NCBI GenBank assembly: GCA_947449315.1
Contig: CANFRC010000015.1
Span: 1 to 44,086, forward strand
Origin: Bacteroidota bacterium
GTDB lineage: Bacteria; Bacteroidota; Bacteroidia; 2-12-FULL-35-15
Direction: 5' to 3'
Length of the DNA: 44,086 bases
Shown here: positions 26,079 to 33,363 of the stretch, piece after piece
Numbering within the stretch: position 1 is the stretch's first letter
Layout: each line of letters starts with the position of its first letter
Made by a program: the position numbers and the translations under genes
Notes under the pieces: model-generated
What the model saw: only the letters and a program-made list of their open reading frames with translations
Told to the model about the DNA's origin: nothing
Database searches by the model: none

Positions 26079-27499
26079 TGATTTTTCTTGTCACCCACCT
26101 GGTGGTTATTCCCTTTTGGTTTTGTGATGTCAAAAATTGCTCTTTCAATATCTTCATCAGGGCTTTCTGCGGGCACTTGTACAAATCTGCCATCCGGATT
26201 TATTAAAAAATAGGCTGGCAGCGATTTTATTTCATAATCACTTTTTAATTTTTCTCCACTATTATCATAAAAGAATAACCAATCATATTTTGGGTTTTTA
26301 CTGCAGAAATTTTTTAAGTCTGTATTAGATTTTTTTGTTGAGACACTTACAAATGTTATGCGTTCTCCAAATTGTTTTTTTAGGGAAGGTATTATTTTCA
26401 TTTGCTGTAAGCAAGAAGAGCAATCCTCATCGAAAAACATAAGGTAAACATATTTTTTTGATCTTAATTCATCGAGGCTGAGGGTAAGTCCGGTTTTGTC
26501 AGGTAATTCAAAATAAGGGGCTATTCCACCTACTTTAAGTTTCGAAAACGAATTTAAAATATTCTGAGCGATTCGTTTGTGTTCGGCAATTTTACTTTCA
26601 TTGGTTGCTTGTTGCAGCATGGCAACAACGCTCTCTCTTTTGAATGTGCCATCGTAATATGCTTCGTAAAGACCTTTGATAAGCACCAATTCACGTATGG
26701 TGTCATTTTTCAGGTAGGGGTCACGTATTAAAACATCTTTAGCTCCTAGAAAACTGCCTCTGTAGTTGATCTGAAATTTTAAAGGTAAGCCATCTTTCGA
26801 TAATGAAAAATTCTCAACTTTCTGTTTGTAAAAATCATTGAAAAAGTTCATGTATTCTGGGTTATTATAGATCACTGGTTTTTTATCAATGTAATTAGCA
26901 AATAATTTCTTTTCACTCATTTTTGTCTTTTCCTCGAGTGCGGCAATAGTATAAGTTATATAAGCGTCAAAGTATTTATTATTCACGGTAGCGTAAAAAC
27001 TTCTCATTGCTAACTTAAAGGAATCAATTTTTGGTAAGGGTGCTCTTTTAACAAATGCGATATAATCCAGCGTTAAAAAATCATCAAAACGTTTGTCGTA
27101 ATCCATTGTCAATGAATTGATCTCGGTTTTGCTTTTGAGTTTGATTGAAAGTTTAACATCATGTTCCAGGTTCGGATTTTGGTATGTTGTTGAGTCCGGA
27201 GGCAGAAACATTACTTCGAAGTGACTGTATGGTTCTACATACATTGAAGCAATGCATTTTTCAACTTTCAAAGTGATGTATTGGATTTCTTTTGTATTGA
27301 ATTCCAGTTTAAAATTCCCGACCGAATCTATTGTGGCATAGGTTAATTCTTTCTGCGTGTTTGAGATATAGTCGTTATTGACCCAAACACCAATTTCTTT
27401 GTATTCATAAGATTTTGCATTTCCAATGATCGTCACATTTTGTGCTTGTGAGAGAAATGAAAAAATAATGAAAGCTATTGTTGAAATGAGTTTGTTCAT
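26075..27499 (-). CDS. Secreted TlpA-like thiol-disulfide oxidoreductase
   Basis: A 474-residue exported protein: signal peptide (about 1-19, ending SQAQ), a ~300-residue N-terminal region of beta and helical segments that I do not recognise with certainty (a DUF4369-like start is possible), and a C-terminal thioredoxin-fold AhpC/TSA-TlpA domain from about residue 330. The redox-active motif is CSSC (360-363), with the cis-proline loop SLPAY (Pro428). Such proteins act in periplasmic disulfide reduction or cytochrome maturation. It follows coaD after 55 nt on the same strand and may be the last gene of that unit. Its stop overlaps the NUDIX gene by 4 nt. Confidence 0.88.
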   Translation of the reverse strand: MNKLISTIAFIIFSFLSQAQNVTIIGNAKSYEYKEIGVWVNNDYISNTQKELTYATIDSVGNFKLEFNTKEIQYITLKVEKCIASMYVEPYSHFEVMFLPPDSTTYQNPNLEHDVKLSIKLKSKTEINSLTMDYDKRFDDFLTLDYIAFVKRAPLPKIDSFKLAMRSFYATVNNKYFDAYITYTIAALEEKTKMSEKKLFANYIDKKPVIYNNPEYMNFFNDFYKQKVENFSLSKDGLPLKFQINYRGSFLGAKDVLIRDPYLKNDTIRELVLIKGLYEAYYDGTFKRESVVAMLQQATNESKIAEHKRIAQNILNSFSKLKVGGIAPYFELPDKTGLTLSLDELRSKKYVYLMFFDEDCSSCLQQMKIIPSLKKQFGERITFVSVSTKKSNTDLKNFCSKNPKYDWLFFYDNSGEKLKSDYEIKSLPAYFLINPDGRFVQVPAESPDEDIERAIFDITKPKGNNHQVGDKKNH

Positions 27500-27554
27500 T
27501 TTTGTATTTCTACTTCAGCAAAGAGGTTTAAATGAATGCAACAGTTGTGCCTAA

Positions 27555-28019
27555 TTAATCTTTTAAATTGATTCCTTTTGGGACAAAAGGGGATGCGTCG
27601 CCGCCATTGCGAACGATATCACGCACAATTGTTGAATTTATTGCAGATAGTTCAGGAATTGGCAAAATAAATATAGTCTCAATTTCAGGAGCCATCACAT
27701 TGTTATTTTGAGCAATGGACTTTTCAAATTCAAAATCTGCTGAAGTTCTTAGTCCGCGAAGAATATAACGCGCATTCATTTTTTTGCAGAAGTCAATCGT
27801 AAGTCCTGAATATGTTTCGATTCGAACTTTTGGTTCATTTGAAAATACTTGATGTATCCATTTTTCGCGTTGCTCAATCGTGAAGTAGCTTTGTTTGCTG
27901 CTATTTTTTCCAATAGCAATGATTATTTCATCAAAAAGCGGTAAGGCTCTCCGTAAAATATTTTCATGTCCTTTTGTTATTGGATCAAATGAGCCGGGAA
28001 ATAATGCGATACGTTTCAT
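27555..28019 (-). CDS. coaD: Phosphopantetheine adenylyltransferase
   Basis: A 154-residue enzyme for the fourth step of coenzyme A synthesis, making dephospho-CoA from 4'-phosphopantetheine and ATP. The nucleotidyltransferase motif is visible as FPGSFDPITKGHENILRRAL (T-x-GH form), and RGLRTSADFEFE followed by ELSAINSTIVRDIVRNGGD are typical. Length is normal for the family (about 150-165). It starts 27 nt after rsmD, and the pair is a common bacterial arrangement. Confidence 0.97.
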   Translation of the reverse strand: MKRIALFPGSFDPITKGHENILRRALPLFDEIIIAIGKNSSKQSYFTIEQREKWIHQVFSNEPKVRIETYSGLTIDFCKKMNARYILRGLRTSADFEFEKSIAQNNNVMAPEIETIFILPIPELSAINSTIVRDIVRNGGDASPFVPKGINLKD

Positions 28020-28046
28020 ATGTGTGTGTATGATCTTAATACGAAT

Positions 28047-28589
28047 TTACGAAATCTTTTTAGAGAAAATGCTAAAATTGACATTGCCGTAGCTGCGGTG
28101 TTCTTTAAAGTGTTCGCGTTTCGACAAATCAGTATGCGGTCCATGCTCAACGATAAGCCAGCCTTCTGGTTTTAAAAGGTCTTTGCTGAAAACAAGTTCG
28201 GGCAATAGCTCAAAGTTTTCCATATCGTATGGAGGGTCACAAAAAATAATATGATACTTAGTTGCTGTTCGTTTCAGGAAAGTAAATGCATCAGATTTAA
28301 TTACTTTTACCTGATCCATTTGAAATGCATGGATTGTTTTTTTTACAAATTCACAACATGTGTAATTGTTGTCAATGCTGGTGATATCTCCACACCCTCT
28401 TGAAGCAAATTCATAACTCATATTTCCAGTACCGCAGAAAAGGTCTAAGATCTTTAATCCGTCAAACTCGAAATAATTATTTAAAATATTGAAGATGCTT
28501 TCTTTTGCAAAATCAGTTGTAGGTCGAACGGGTAAGTTTTTGGGAGCATTAATTACTCGTCCTTTATGCGTTCCGCTTATTATACGCAT
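28047..28589 (-). CDS. rsmD: RsmD family 16S rRNA (guanine-N2) methyltransferase
   Basis: A 180-residue SAM-dependent methyltransferase; RsmD modifies G966 of 16S rRNA in E. coli. The family start RIISGTHKGR is present, with the SAM-binding motif LDLFCGTGNMSYEFASRG and the catalytic DPPYD motif in place of the more usual NPPY-like form; DPPY is normal for this family. The start ATG shares a base with the stop of the DUF3822 gene (TAATG), so translation of the two is probably coupled. Confidence 0.95.
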   Translation of the reverse strand: MRIISGTHKGRVINAPKNLPVRPTTDFAKESIFNILNNYFEFDGLKILDLFCGTGNMSYEFASRGCGDITSIDNNYTCCEFVKKTIHAFQMDQVKVIKSDAFTFLKRTATKYHIIFCDPPYDMENFELLPELVFSKDLLKPEGWLIVEHGPHTDLSKREHFKEHRSYGNVNFSIFSKKIS

Positions 28590-29470
28590 TAGGCTGTAAA
28601 GCTATTAAACAATGTGAAATAAAAGTGTTTTGGTAACGTTTGAAGTTGGTAACTGTAATCAGAACTTTCGGTCCTTTCACCAAATTTTATGTTACGAATG
28701 TATTTTTGAGTAAGTGAATAAATGCTAGCGTTTTTTTCTATTTCACCAATAAAGATGAATTCAATTTTCTCTGGGTTGAGTTGAAGTTGTTCGCAAACAA
28801 ACAGCAGATAATAGATAAAGTCTTCAGCGGAATGGTGATTGAAAGTATTGTAGAATAATAGATTTTTACCATCGAGCACGATTATTTCAAAATGAGTCGC
28901 CTGAATATGAGCGTATAGTTTCTTGCCTGTTTGGTTTTTATTATTAGCCACAAGGCTGTCAATTAATGCACTCGAGAAATGATGGTAAGTAATGTTTTTG
29001 AATTGATAATCCAATTTTGCTTTAATTGAAAATGGAAGTGCGAATATGTTTTTCGCTTCTAAACTTTTTACTTCATCCGTAACTACTAATTCATCTCCTT
29101 CTAATGAAGCATTAAATTTTAGATACATTTTTTTTCTGTCTGCTTCATATAAAGCTTCAGGGACTAATGTCGATAGATTGTTTACAATCTGGCAGGACAC
29201 CGATTGATAACGGAGTGTATGATCTAATAATTTGCTATCTTTTAAGAGTGTTTCAAGCAATTCGGCTGCAGATTCAAAGTTGTAGCTATTCTGAAAGCTG
29301 TACGTTTCAAGTGCAATAAACTTGTTTGTCGATTTGTCTACAACCACAATTTCCAATCCGCTTAATCCTAGTTGAAGAATTAACTTAAAAGAAGGTGTTT
29401 TAGAAGCATCAAAAGCTTCATCTATAAATGAATTGATCGGAATGATCTTGTTTCTGATTTCGGTTGTCAT
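28589..29470 (-). CDS. DUF3822 family protein
   Basis: A 293-residue protein of the Bacteroidota-specific DUF3822 family, recognised by overall sequence and by its neighbours rsmD and coaD. It looks cytoplasmic, with no signal peptide. The sequence pattern (strand-rich segments such as LILQLGLSGLEIVVVD and KLYAHIQATHFEIIVLDGKN) is compatible with an actin/Hsp70-like ATPase-fold relative, but that is inference. I chose Met at 29470 because a longer in-frame start (29503) would run over a promoter element at 29478-29485. Its stop overlaps the rsmD start. Confidence 0.85.
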   Translation of the reverse strand: MTTEIRNKIIPINSFIDEAFDASKTPSFKLILQLGLSGLEIVVVDKSTNKFIALETYSFQNSYNFESAAELLETLLKDSKLLDHTLRYQSVSCQIVNNLSTLVPEALYEADRKKMYLKFNASLEGDELVVTDEVKSLEAKNIFALPFSIKAKLDYQFKNITYHHFSSALIDSLVANNKNQTGKKLYAHIQATHFEIIVLDGKNLLFYNTFNHHSAEDFIYYLLFVCEQLQLNPEKIEFIFIGEIEKNASIYSLTQKYIRNIKFGERTESSDYSYQLQTLPKHFYFTLFNSFTA

Positions 29471-29477
29471 TGAAAGG

Positions 29478-29485
29478 CAAAGATA
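29478..29485 (-). promoter_or_regulatory. TAnnTTTG -7 element of the DUF3822-rsmD-coaD unit
   Basis: Minus-strand TATCTTTG lies 7 nt before the chosen DUF3822 ATG at 29470. It implies a very short leader and supports the shorter start. Confidence 0.45.
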
Positions 29486-29509
29486 TAAATTTTTAATCCT
29501 CAAGCCTTC

Positions 29510-29538
29510 TTTGTGTCAACAAGGTTTGTTTATCTTTA
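29510..29538 (+). promoter_or_regulatory. Promoter of the RecD-like helicase gene
   Basis: TTTG at 29510-29513 and TATCTTTA at 29531-29538 (one mismatch to TAnnTTTG) are separated by 17 nt. The chosen ATG at 29544 is 5 nt downstream, so the message would be almost leaderless. Confidence 0.45.
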
Positions 29539-29543
29539 CCCAT

Positions 29544-30971
29544 ATGAATCAGCAAGAGTTTAGTACTATATTATTGCAGCATTTCCCATTTGAGGCCAAA
29601 GGCGGGCAAAGGCAATTATTTACGAAGCTCTCAGCGTTTATTTTAGGTAAAAATTCGGATCAGATATTTGTCATCAAAGGGTACGCAGGTACGGGTAAAA
29701 CAACGATTGTACGTTCATTAGTACAGAGTCTTCCTGCAGTAAATGGTAAAACCGTTTTGTTGGCACCAACAGGTCGAGCAGCAAAGGTGCTTTCTAACTA
29801 TACCAAAAAACAAGCGTACACCATTCATAAAAAAATATATTATAGAAAGCCCGAAAATGACGGAGGTTTGGCTTTTACGCTCCAACAGAATTTACATACC
29901 GATACCATTTTTGTTGTAGATGAAGCATCTATGATCTCTAGTTCCGGAGGATTGAATGACAATGGGTTTTTTGGTGGAGGTAGTTTATTAGATGATCTGA
30001 TTCGTTATGTTTTTAGTGGCACAAATTGTAAACTGATCTTTATCGGTGATACCGCCCAGCTTCCTCCTGTTGGTTTAGATGTAAGTCCTGCATTGGACAT
30101 AGATTTTTTGAAAGCATCGTATTATTTTCAAGTTGATTGGTTAGAGTTAACGGAAGTGGTTCGGCAGACAGAGAACTCTGGAATTTTAACCAATGCCACA
30201 GCAATAAGGAATCAGATTAATGAAGACAGGAATAGCAAGCCGAATTTTATTTTAAATTCATTTAAAGATATTGTCCGGCTTGGTGGCGATGAGTTGGAAG
30301 ATGCTTTGAATGATGCATATAATAAATATGGGGCAGAAGATACTATGGTGATTAGTCGCTCCAATAAACGAGCAAATATCTTCAATCAGCAGATACGGGC
30401 ACGTATTCGTTGGCAAGAGAATGAGTTGTCGTCAGGAGATTACATGATGGTGGTGAAAAATAATTATTTCTGGCTACCAGAGGAATCGAAAGCTGGGTTT
30501 ATTGCGAATGGTGATATCATTCAATTGATGAGTATTGGAAAAATTCAGGAGATGCATGGTTTTCGATTTGCAGATGTCAGGATGCGCATGATCGATTATC
30601 CAGATGAGCCGGAATTAGAAACCAGATTGCTGTTGGATACGATCATGAGTGAATCTCCGGCTTTATCACAAACAGAAAACAAACGATTGTATGAATCGGT
30701 TTCTGCTGATTATGGCGATATTGCTGATAAAAGGCTTCGCTTGAAAAAGGTAAAGGAAGATGGTTTTTTTAATGCGTTACAAGTGAAGTTTTCATATGCG
30801 GTAACCTGTCATAAGGCCCAAGGTGGACAGTGGCCATGTGTATTTGTGGAGCAAGGATATTTAACGGATGAAATGATCAATACGGAGTATCTGCGTTGGC
30901 TATATACAGCGGTATCTCGGGCTTCTGAAAAATTATATCTGGTGAATTTTAATAAAGATTTTTTTGAATAG
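29544..30971 (+). CDS. RecD-like ATP-dependent DNA helicase (AAA family)
   Basis: A 475-residue superfamily 1 helicase-like ATPase. Walker A is GYAGTGKTT (about residues 45-53), Walker B is FVVDEASM, a Q-GDTAQLPPVG motif follows, and the C-terminal UvrD_C_2-type motif is YAVTCHKAQGGQW with AVSRASEKLYLVN at the end. It resembles the short RecD-like helicases that in Bacteroidota sit next to the coaD cluster. RecB or RecC genes are not nearby. I chose Met at 29544 over an in-frame start at 29433, which would overlap the divergent DUF3822 gene and its promoter. It ends 2 nt from the convergent GldM-C-like gene, with no terminator between. Confidence 0.92.
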   Translation: MNQQEFSTILLQHFPFEAKGGQRQLFTKLSAFILGKNSDQIFVIKGYAGTGKTTIVRSLVQSLPAVNGKTVLLAPTGRAAKVLSNYTKKQAYTIHKKIYYRKPENDGGLAFTLQQNLHTDTIFVVDEASMISSSGGLNDNGFFGGGSLLDDLIRYVFSGTNCKLIFIGDTAQLPPVGLDVSPALDIDFLKASYYFQVDWLELTEVVRQTENSGILTNATAIRNQINEDRNSKPNFILNSFKDIVRLGGDELEDALNDAYNKYGAEDTMVISRSNKRANIFNQQIRARIRWQENELSSGDYMMVVKNNYFWLPEESKAGFIANGDIIQLMSIGKIQEMHGFRFADVRMRMIDYPDEPELETRLLLDTIMSESPALSQTENKRLYESVSADYGDIADKRLRLKKVKEDGFFNALQVKFSYAVTCHKAQGGQWPCVFVEQGYLTDEMINTEYLRWLYTAVSRASEKLYLVNFNKDFFE

Positions 30972-30973
30972 CG

Positions 30974-31378
30974 CTATTCATTGTTCTCATCTGCATATCC
31001 AAAATTGTATTGAAATCTTTGCATTTTCACAATCGTTCCGTTTTTATCTTTTGCTTTAATGTTCTCAAAAAATATTTTCGATGTTCGGTCGCATTTGCTC
31101 AGTAGCTGTTGCATCTCATAGGTAAGAGAAGGGCCGATAGTGTTTTCTGAATACGCAATTCCTTTTATGGTGACATTCATTTGGAACGCTACAACAGCAC
31201 TGTCTAAAATATTTCCATATTGGTCGATGCCTATCAGTCGGTAGTTAACATCATCAAATTGGATATTTACTAATTGTCCCTTTTTCTTAATTTTAATGGT
31301 TCCTCTGTTATCGCCTTCTTGTGCAAAAAGCGAAAATGAAGCAATGAAAAGTAAAAAGAAAAAAAGATTTTTTTTCAT
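30974..31378 (-). CDS. Small secreted protein resembling the C-terminal domain of GldM
   Basis: A 134-residue protein with a signal peptide (about 1-19, ending SLFAQ) and a mature part of ~115 residues. The last 60 residues (YEMQQLLSKCDRTSKIFFEN, then IKAKDKNGTIVKMQRFQYNF) resemble the final beta domain of GldM/PorM, the periplasmic part of the type IX secretion motor, where a similar RGxxxYFExIKAxGPDG pattern occurs. There is no membrane helix as in full GldM. It is a single-gene unit with a textbook Bacteroidota promoter. It could interact with T9SS partners or only share the fold. The domain match is from memory and should be tested. Confidence 0.68.
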   Translation of the reverse strand: MKKNLFFFLLFIASFSLFAQEGDNRGTIKIKKKGQLVNIQFDDVNYRLIGIDQYGNILDSAVVAFQMNVTIKGIAYSENTIGPSLTYEMQQLLSKCDRTSKIFFENIKAKDKNGTIVKMQRFQYNFGYADENNE

Positions 31379-31392
31379 GGTAGTTTAAAGTT

Positions 31393-31423
31393 CAAATATA
31401 AAGCCATAATTCGATTAAACAAA
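31393..31423 (-). promoter_or_regulatory. Bacteroidota-type promoter of the GldM-C-like gene
   Basis: On the minus strand TTTG (31420-31423) and TATATTTG (31393-31400) match the -33 and -7 consensus exactly, with 19 nt between. The ATG is 14 nt downstream. It is the best promoter match in the window; the -33 part overlaps the mscL terminator. Confidence 0.65.
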
Positions 31424-31456
31424 AAGCCTTGTCCAAATAATAGGGACAAGGCTTTT
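31422..31456 (-). terminator. Intrinsic terminator after mscL
   Basis: A perfect 13-bp inverted repeat (31422-31434 with 31444-31456; AAGCCTTGTCC/GGACAAGGCTT) and a 9-nt loop, with A/T tracts on both sides. It lies 36 nt after the mscL stop. Confidence 0.88.
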
Positions 31457-31492
31457 AACAATAGAATTTGTGTATTAGAATTTATAAGTAGA

Positions 31493-31873
31493 TTATTTTT
31501 TTAATAAATCGCGTATCTCAGCAAGCAATTGTTCTTGTGTTGGTCCTGCTGGTGCGGGAGGAGTAGCCGCATCTTGTTTTTTCTTAGCCGCATTTAATCC
31601 TTTGATCACCATAAATAAAACAAAAGCGACAATGATAAAATTGATTACCGCCGATAAGAATACTCCATATTTAACAGATCCAAACGCGGTAAGTTCCGAT
31701 AGGTTGGTAAGGTGTGCTGCATTTAATGCAGGTTTCAATAAAATGGGTGTTATTACATCCTCAATTAAGGAGTTCACAATCTTTCCGAAAGCACCACCAA
31801 TAACAACACCAATTGCAAGGTCAATAACGTTGCCTTTCATGGCAAACTCTTTAAATTCTTTGAACATTCCCAT
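31493..31873 (-). CDS. mscL: Large-conductance mechanosensitive channel
   Basis: A 126-residue membrane protein that opens under membrane tension to release solutes during osmotic downshock. The N-terminal amphipathic helix and TM1 are clear (MFKEFKEFAMKGNVIDLAIG, VVIGGAFGKIVNSLIEDVI), then a periplasmic loop, TM2 (about 75-97) and a C-terminal helix (EQLLAEIRDLLKK). I chose Met at 31873: a frame extension to 31942 adds 23 residues not found in the family and overlaps a hairpin. An alternative is Met two codons later. Confidence 0.95.
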   Translation of the reverse strand: MGMFKEFKEFAMKGNVIDLAIGVVIGGAFGKIVNSLIEDVITPILLKPALNAAHLTNLSELTAFGSVKYGVFLSAVINFIIVAFVLFMVIKGLNAAKKKQDAATPPAPAGPTQEQLLAEIRDLLKK

Positions 31874-31936
31874 CTTTATTTTTTTAGTAGTTAATTTTAA
31901 ATAGTAGTATCGTCGTGTTGGGTGTAAAATAAATGC

Positions 31937-31980
31937 GCTCACTTAAAAATTAAATGAGCACATTCTATAAGAGGAGAATG
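31937..31980 (-). terminator. Tandem hairpins after isocitrate dehydrogenase
   Basis: Two small hairpins lie between icd and mscL: 31961-31966 with 31975-31980 (6 bp) and 31937-31945 with 31951-31959 (9 bp, one G-U on the minus strand), followed on the minus strand by a T-rich stretch. This is a weaker terminator than the others. Confidence 0.45.
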
Positions 31981-31982
31981 AA

Positions 31983-33215
31983 TTATTTGCCTAGTTTAGC
32001 TTTTAAGTTAGTATCTAGCGCTGTTAAGAATTCTTCTGTGTATAAATAATGTTCACCATGATTCACTTTGTTTCCATGGATACATACAGCAAGATCTTTT
32101 GTCATTTTACCTGACTCAACTGTCTCAACACAAACTTGTTCTAATGCGTGACAGAAATTAATTAATTCCTGATTGTTATCAAGTTTACCTCGGAATTCCA
32201 ATCCACGTGTCCATGCAAATATGGATGCGATAGGGTTTGTTGATGTTGGTTTTCCGGCTTGGTGATCACGGTAGTGACGAGTAACAGTTCCATGAGCAGC
32301 TTCTGCTTCCATTGTTTTTCCATCTGGAGTAACAAGCACAGAAGTCATTAAACCTAACGAGCCAAATCCTTGAGCCACGGTATCCGATTGAACATCGCCA
32401 TCATAATTTTTACAAGCCCAAACGAAATTTCCATTCCATTTTAATGCTGATGCAACCATGTCATCGATCAAGCGGTGTTCGTAAACGATTCCAGCAGCAG
32501 CAAATTTTGCTTTGTAATCTGCTAGGTAAATTTCTTCAAAAATATCTTTGAAACGGCCATCGTATTTTTTTAAGATGGTATTTTTAGTAGATAAGTATAA
32601 AGGCCATTTTTTTGCTAATGCGGTATTAAAACAAGAGTGAGCAAATCCTTTGATGGATTCGTCCGTATTATACATAGCCAATGCAACACCATCACCTTTA
32701 AAGTTGAACACTTCAAAAGATTGAGGAGCGCTTCCGTCTTCTGGAGTAAAGCTGATTGTTAATTTTCCTTTTCCTTTTGTTACGAAATCCGTAGCACGGT
32801 ATTGATCACCAAAAGCATGTCGGCCGATACAAATAGGAGCAGTCCAGTTTGGAACCAAACGAGGGACATTTTTACAAACAATCGGCTCACGGAAAACAGT
32901 TCCATCCAAAATATTACGGATTGTACCATTTGGGGATTTCCACATTTGTTTTAATTTGAACTCGATAACACGCTCTTCATCAGGAGTGATGGTTGCACAT
33001 TTGATACCTACGTTGTATTTTTTTATTGCTTCAGCAGAATCAATGGTAACTTGATCGTTAGTTGCATCGCGGTGTTCTACACCAAGGTCATAATATTTAA
33101 TATCCAAATCCAAGTAAGGAAGGATTAATTTGTCTTTAATGAATTTCCAGATGATACGCGTCATTTCATCGCCATCTAATTCAACTACCGGGTTTGCTAC
33201 TTTAATTTTGCTCAT
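31983..33215 (-). CDS. icd: NADP-dependent isocitrate dehydrogenase, eukaryotic-like type
   Basis: A 410-residue TCA-cycle enzyme that converts isocitrate to 2-oxoglutarate. Start [19 protein letters not shown] and the segment [17 protein letters not shown] mark the homodimeric type found in eukaryotes and many Bacteroidota, unlike the E. coli Icd. The substrate serine segment [20 protein letters not shown] and the NADP site [18 protein letters not shown] are intact. Length is normal. It has its own promoter element 50 nt upstream and a weak hairpin pair downstream. Confidence 0.97.
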   Translation of the reverse strand: MSKIKVANPVVELDGDEMTRIIWKFIKDKLILPYLDLDIKYYDLGVEHRDATNDQVTIDSAEAIKKYNVGIKCATITPDEERVIEFKLKQMWKSPNGTIRNILDGTVFREPIVCKNVPRLVPNWTAPICIGRHAFGDQYRATDFVTKGKGKLTISFTPEDGSAPQSFEVFNFKGDGVALAMYNTDESIKGFAHSCFNTALAKKWPLYLSTKNTILKKYDGRFKDIFEEIYLADYKAKFAAAGIVYEHRLIDDMVASALKWNGNFVWACKNYDGDVQSDTVAQGFGSLGLMTSVLVTPDGKTMEAEAAHGTVTRHYRDHQAGKPTSTNPIASIFAWTRGLEFRGKLDNNQELINFCHALEQVCVETVESGKMTKDLAVCIHGNKVNHGEHYLYTEEFLTALDTNLKAKLGK

Positions 33216-33265
33216 GTTGACTATTGTTTATTGTTTTTGTTTTGAATGCTTTTTTTTACGAGGTA

Positions 33266-33273
33266 CAAATATA
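33266..33273 (-). promoter_or_regulatory. TAnnTTTG -7 element of icd
   Basis: Minus-strand TATATTTG, 50 nt before the icd ATG. It sits just after the terminator of the upstream M16 gene. The -33 side is not clear. Confidence 0.45.
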
Positions 33274-33288
33274 GCATTTTGTATGAAT

Positions 33289-33326
33289 AAAAAAGAGCCG
33301 AAAACATGAAGTTTCGACTCTTTTTT
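33289..33326 (-). terminator. Intrinsic terminator after the M16 peptidase gene
   Basis: A 16-bp stem (33289-33305 with 33311-33326, with one bulge and one G-U pair on the minus strand) flanked by A and T tracts. It ends the M16 gene, which stops at 33364. Confidence 0.8.
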
Positions 33327-33363
33327 ATGTCTGAAATCTAAAGACTAAAAACTAACGACTAGA

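Noticed and set aside
29433-29543. Longer N terminus for the RecD-like helicase
   Set aside because: It would overlap the DUF3822 gene start and both promoter elements, and the residues do not look like the family.
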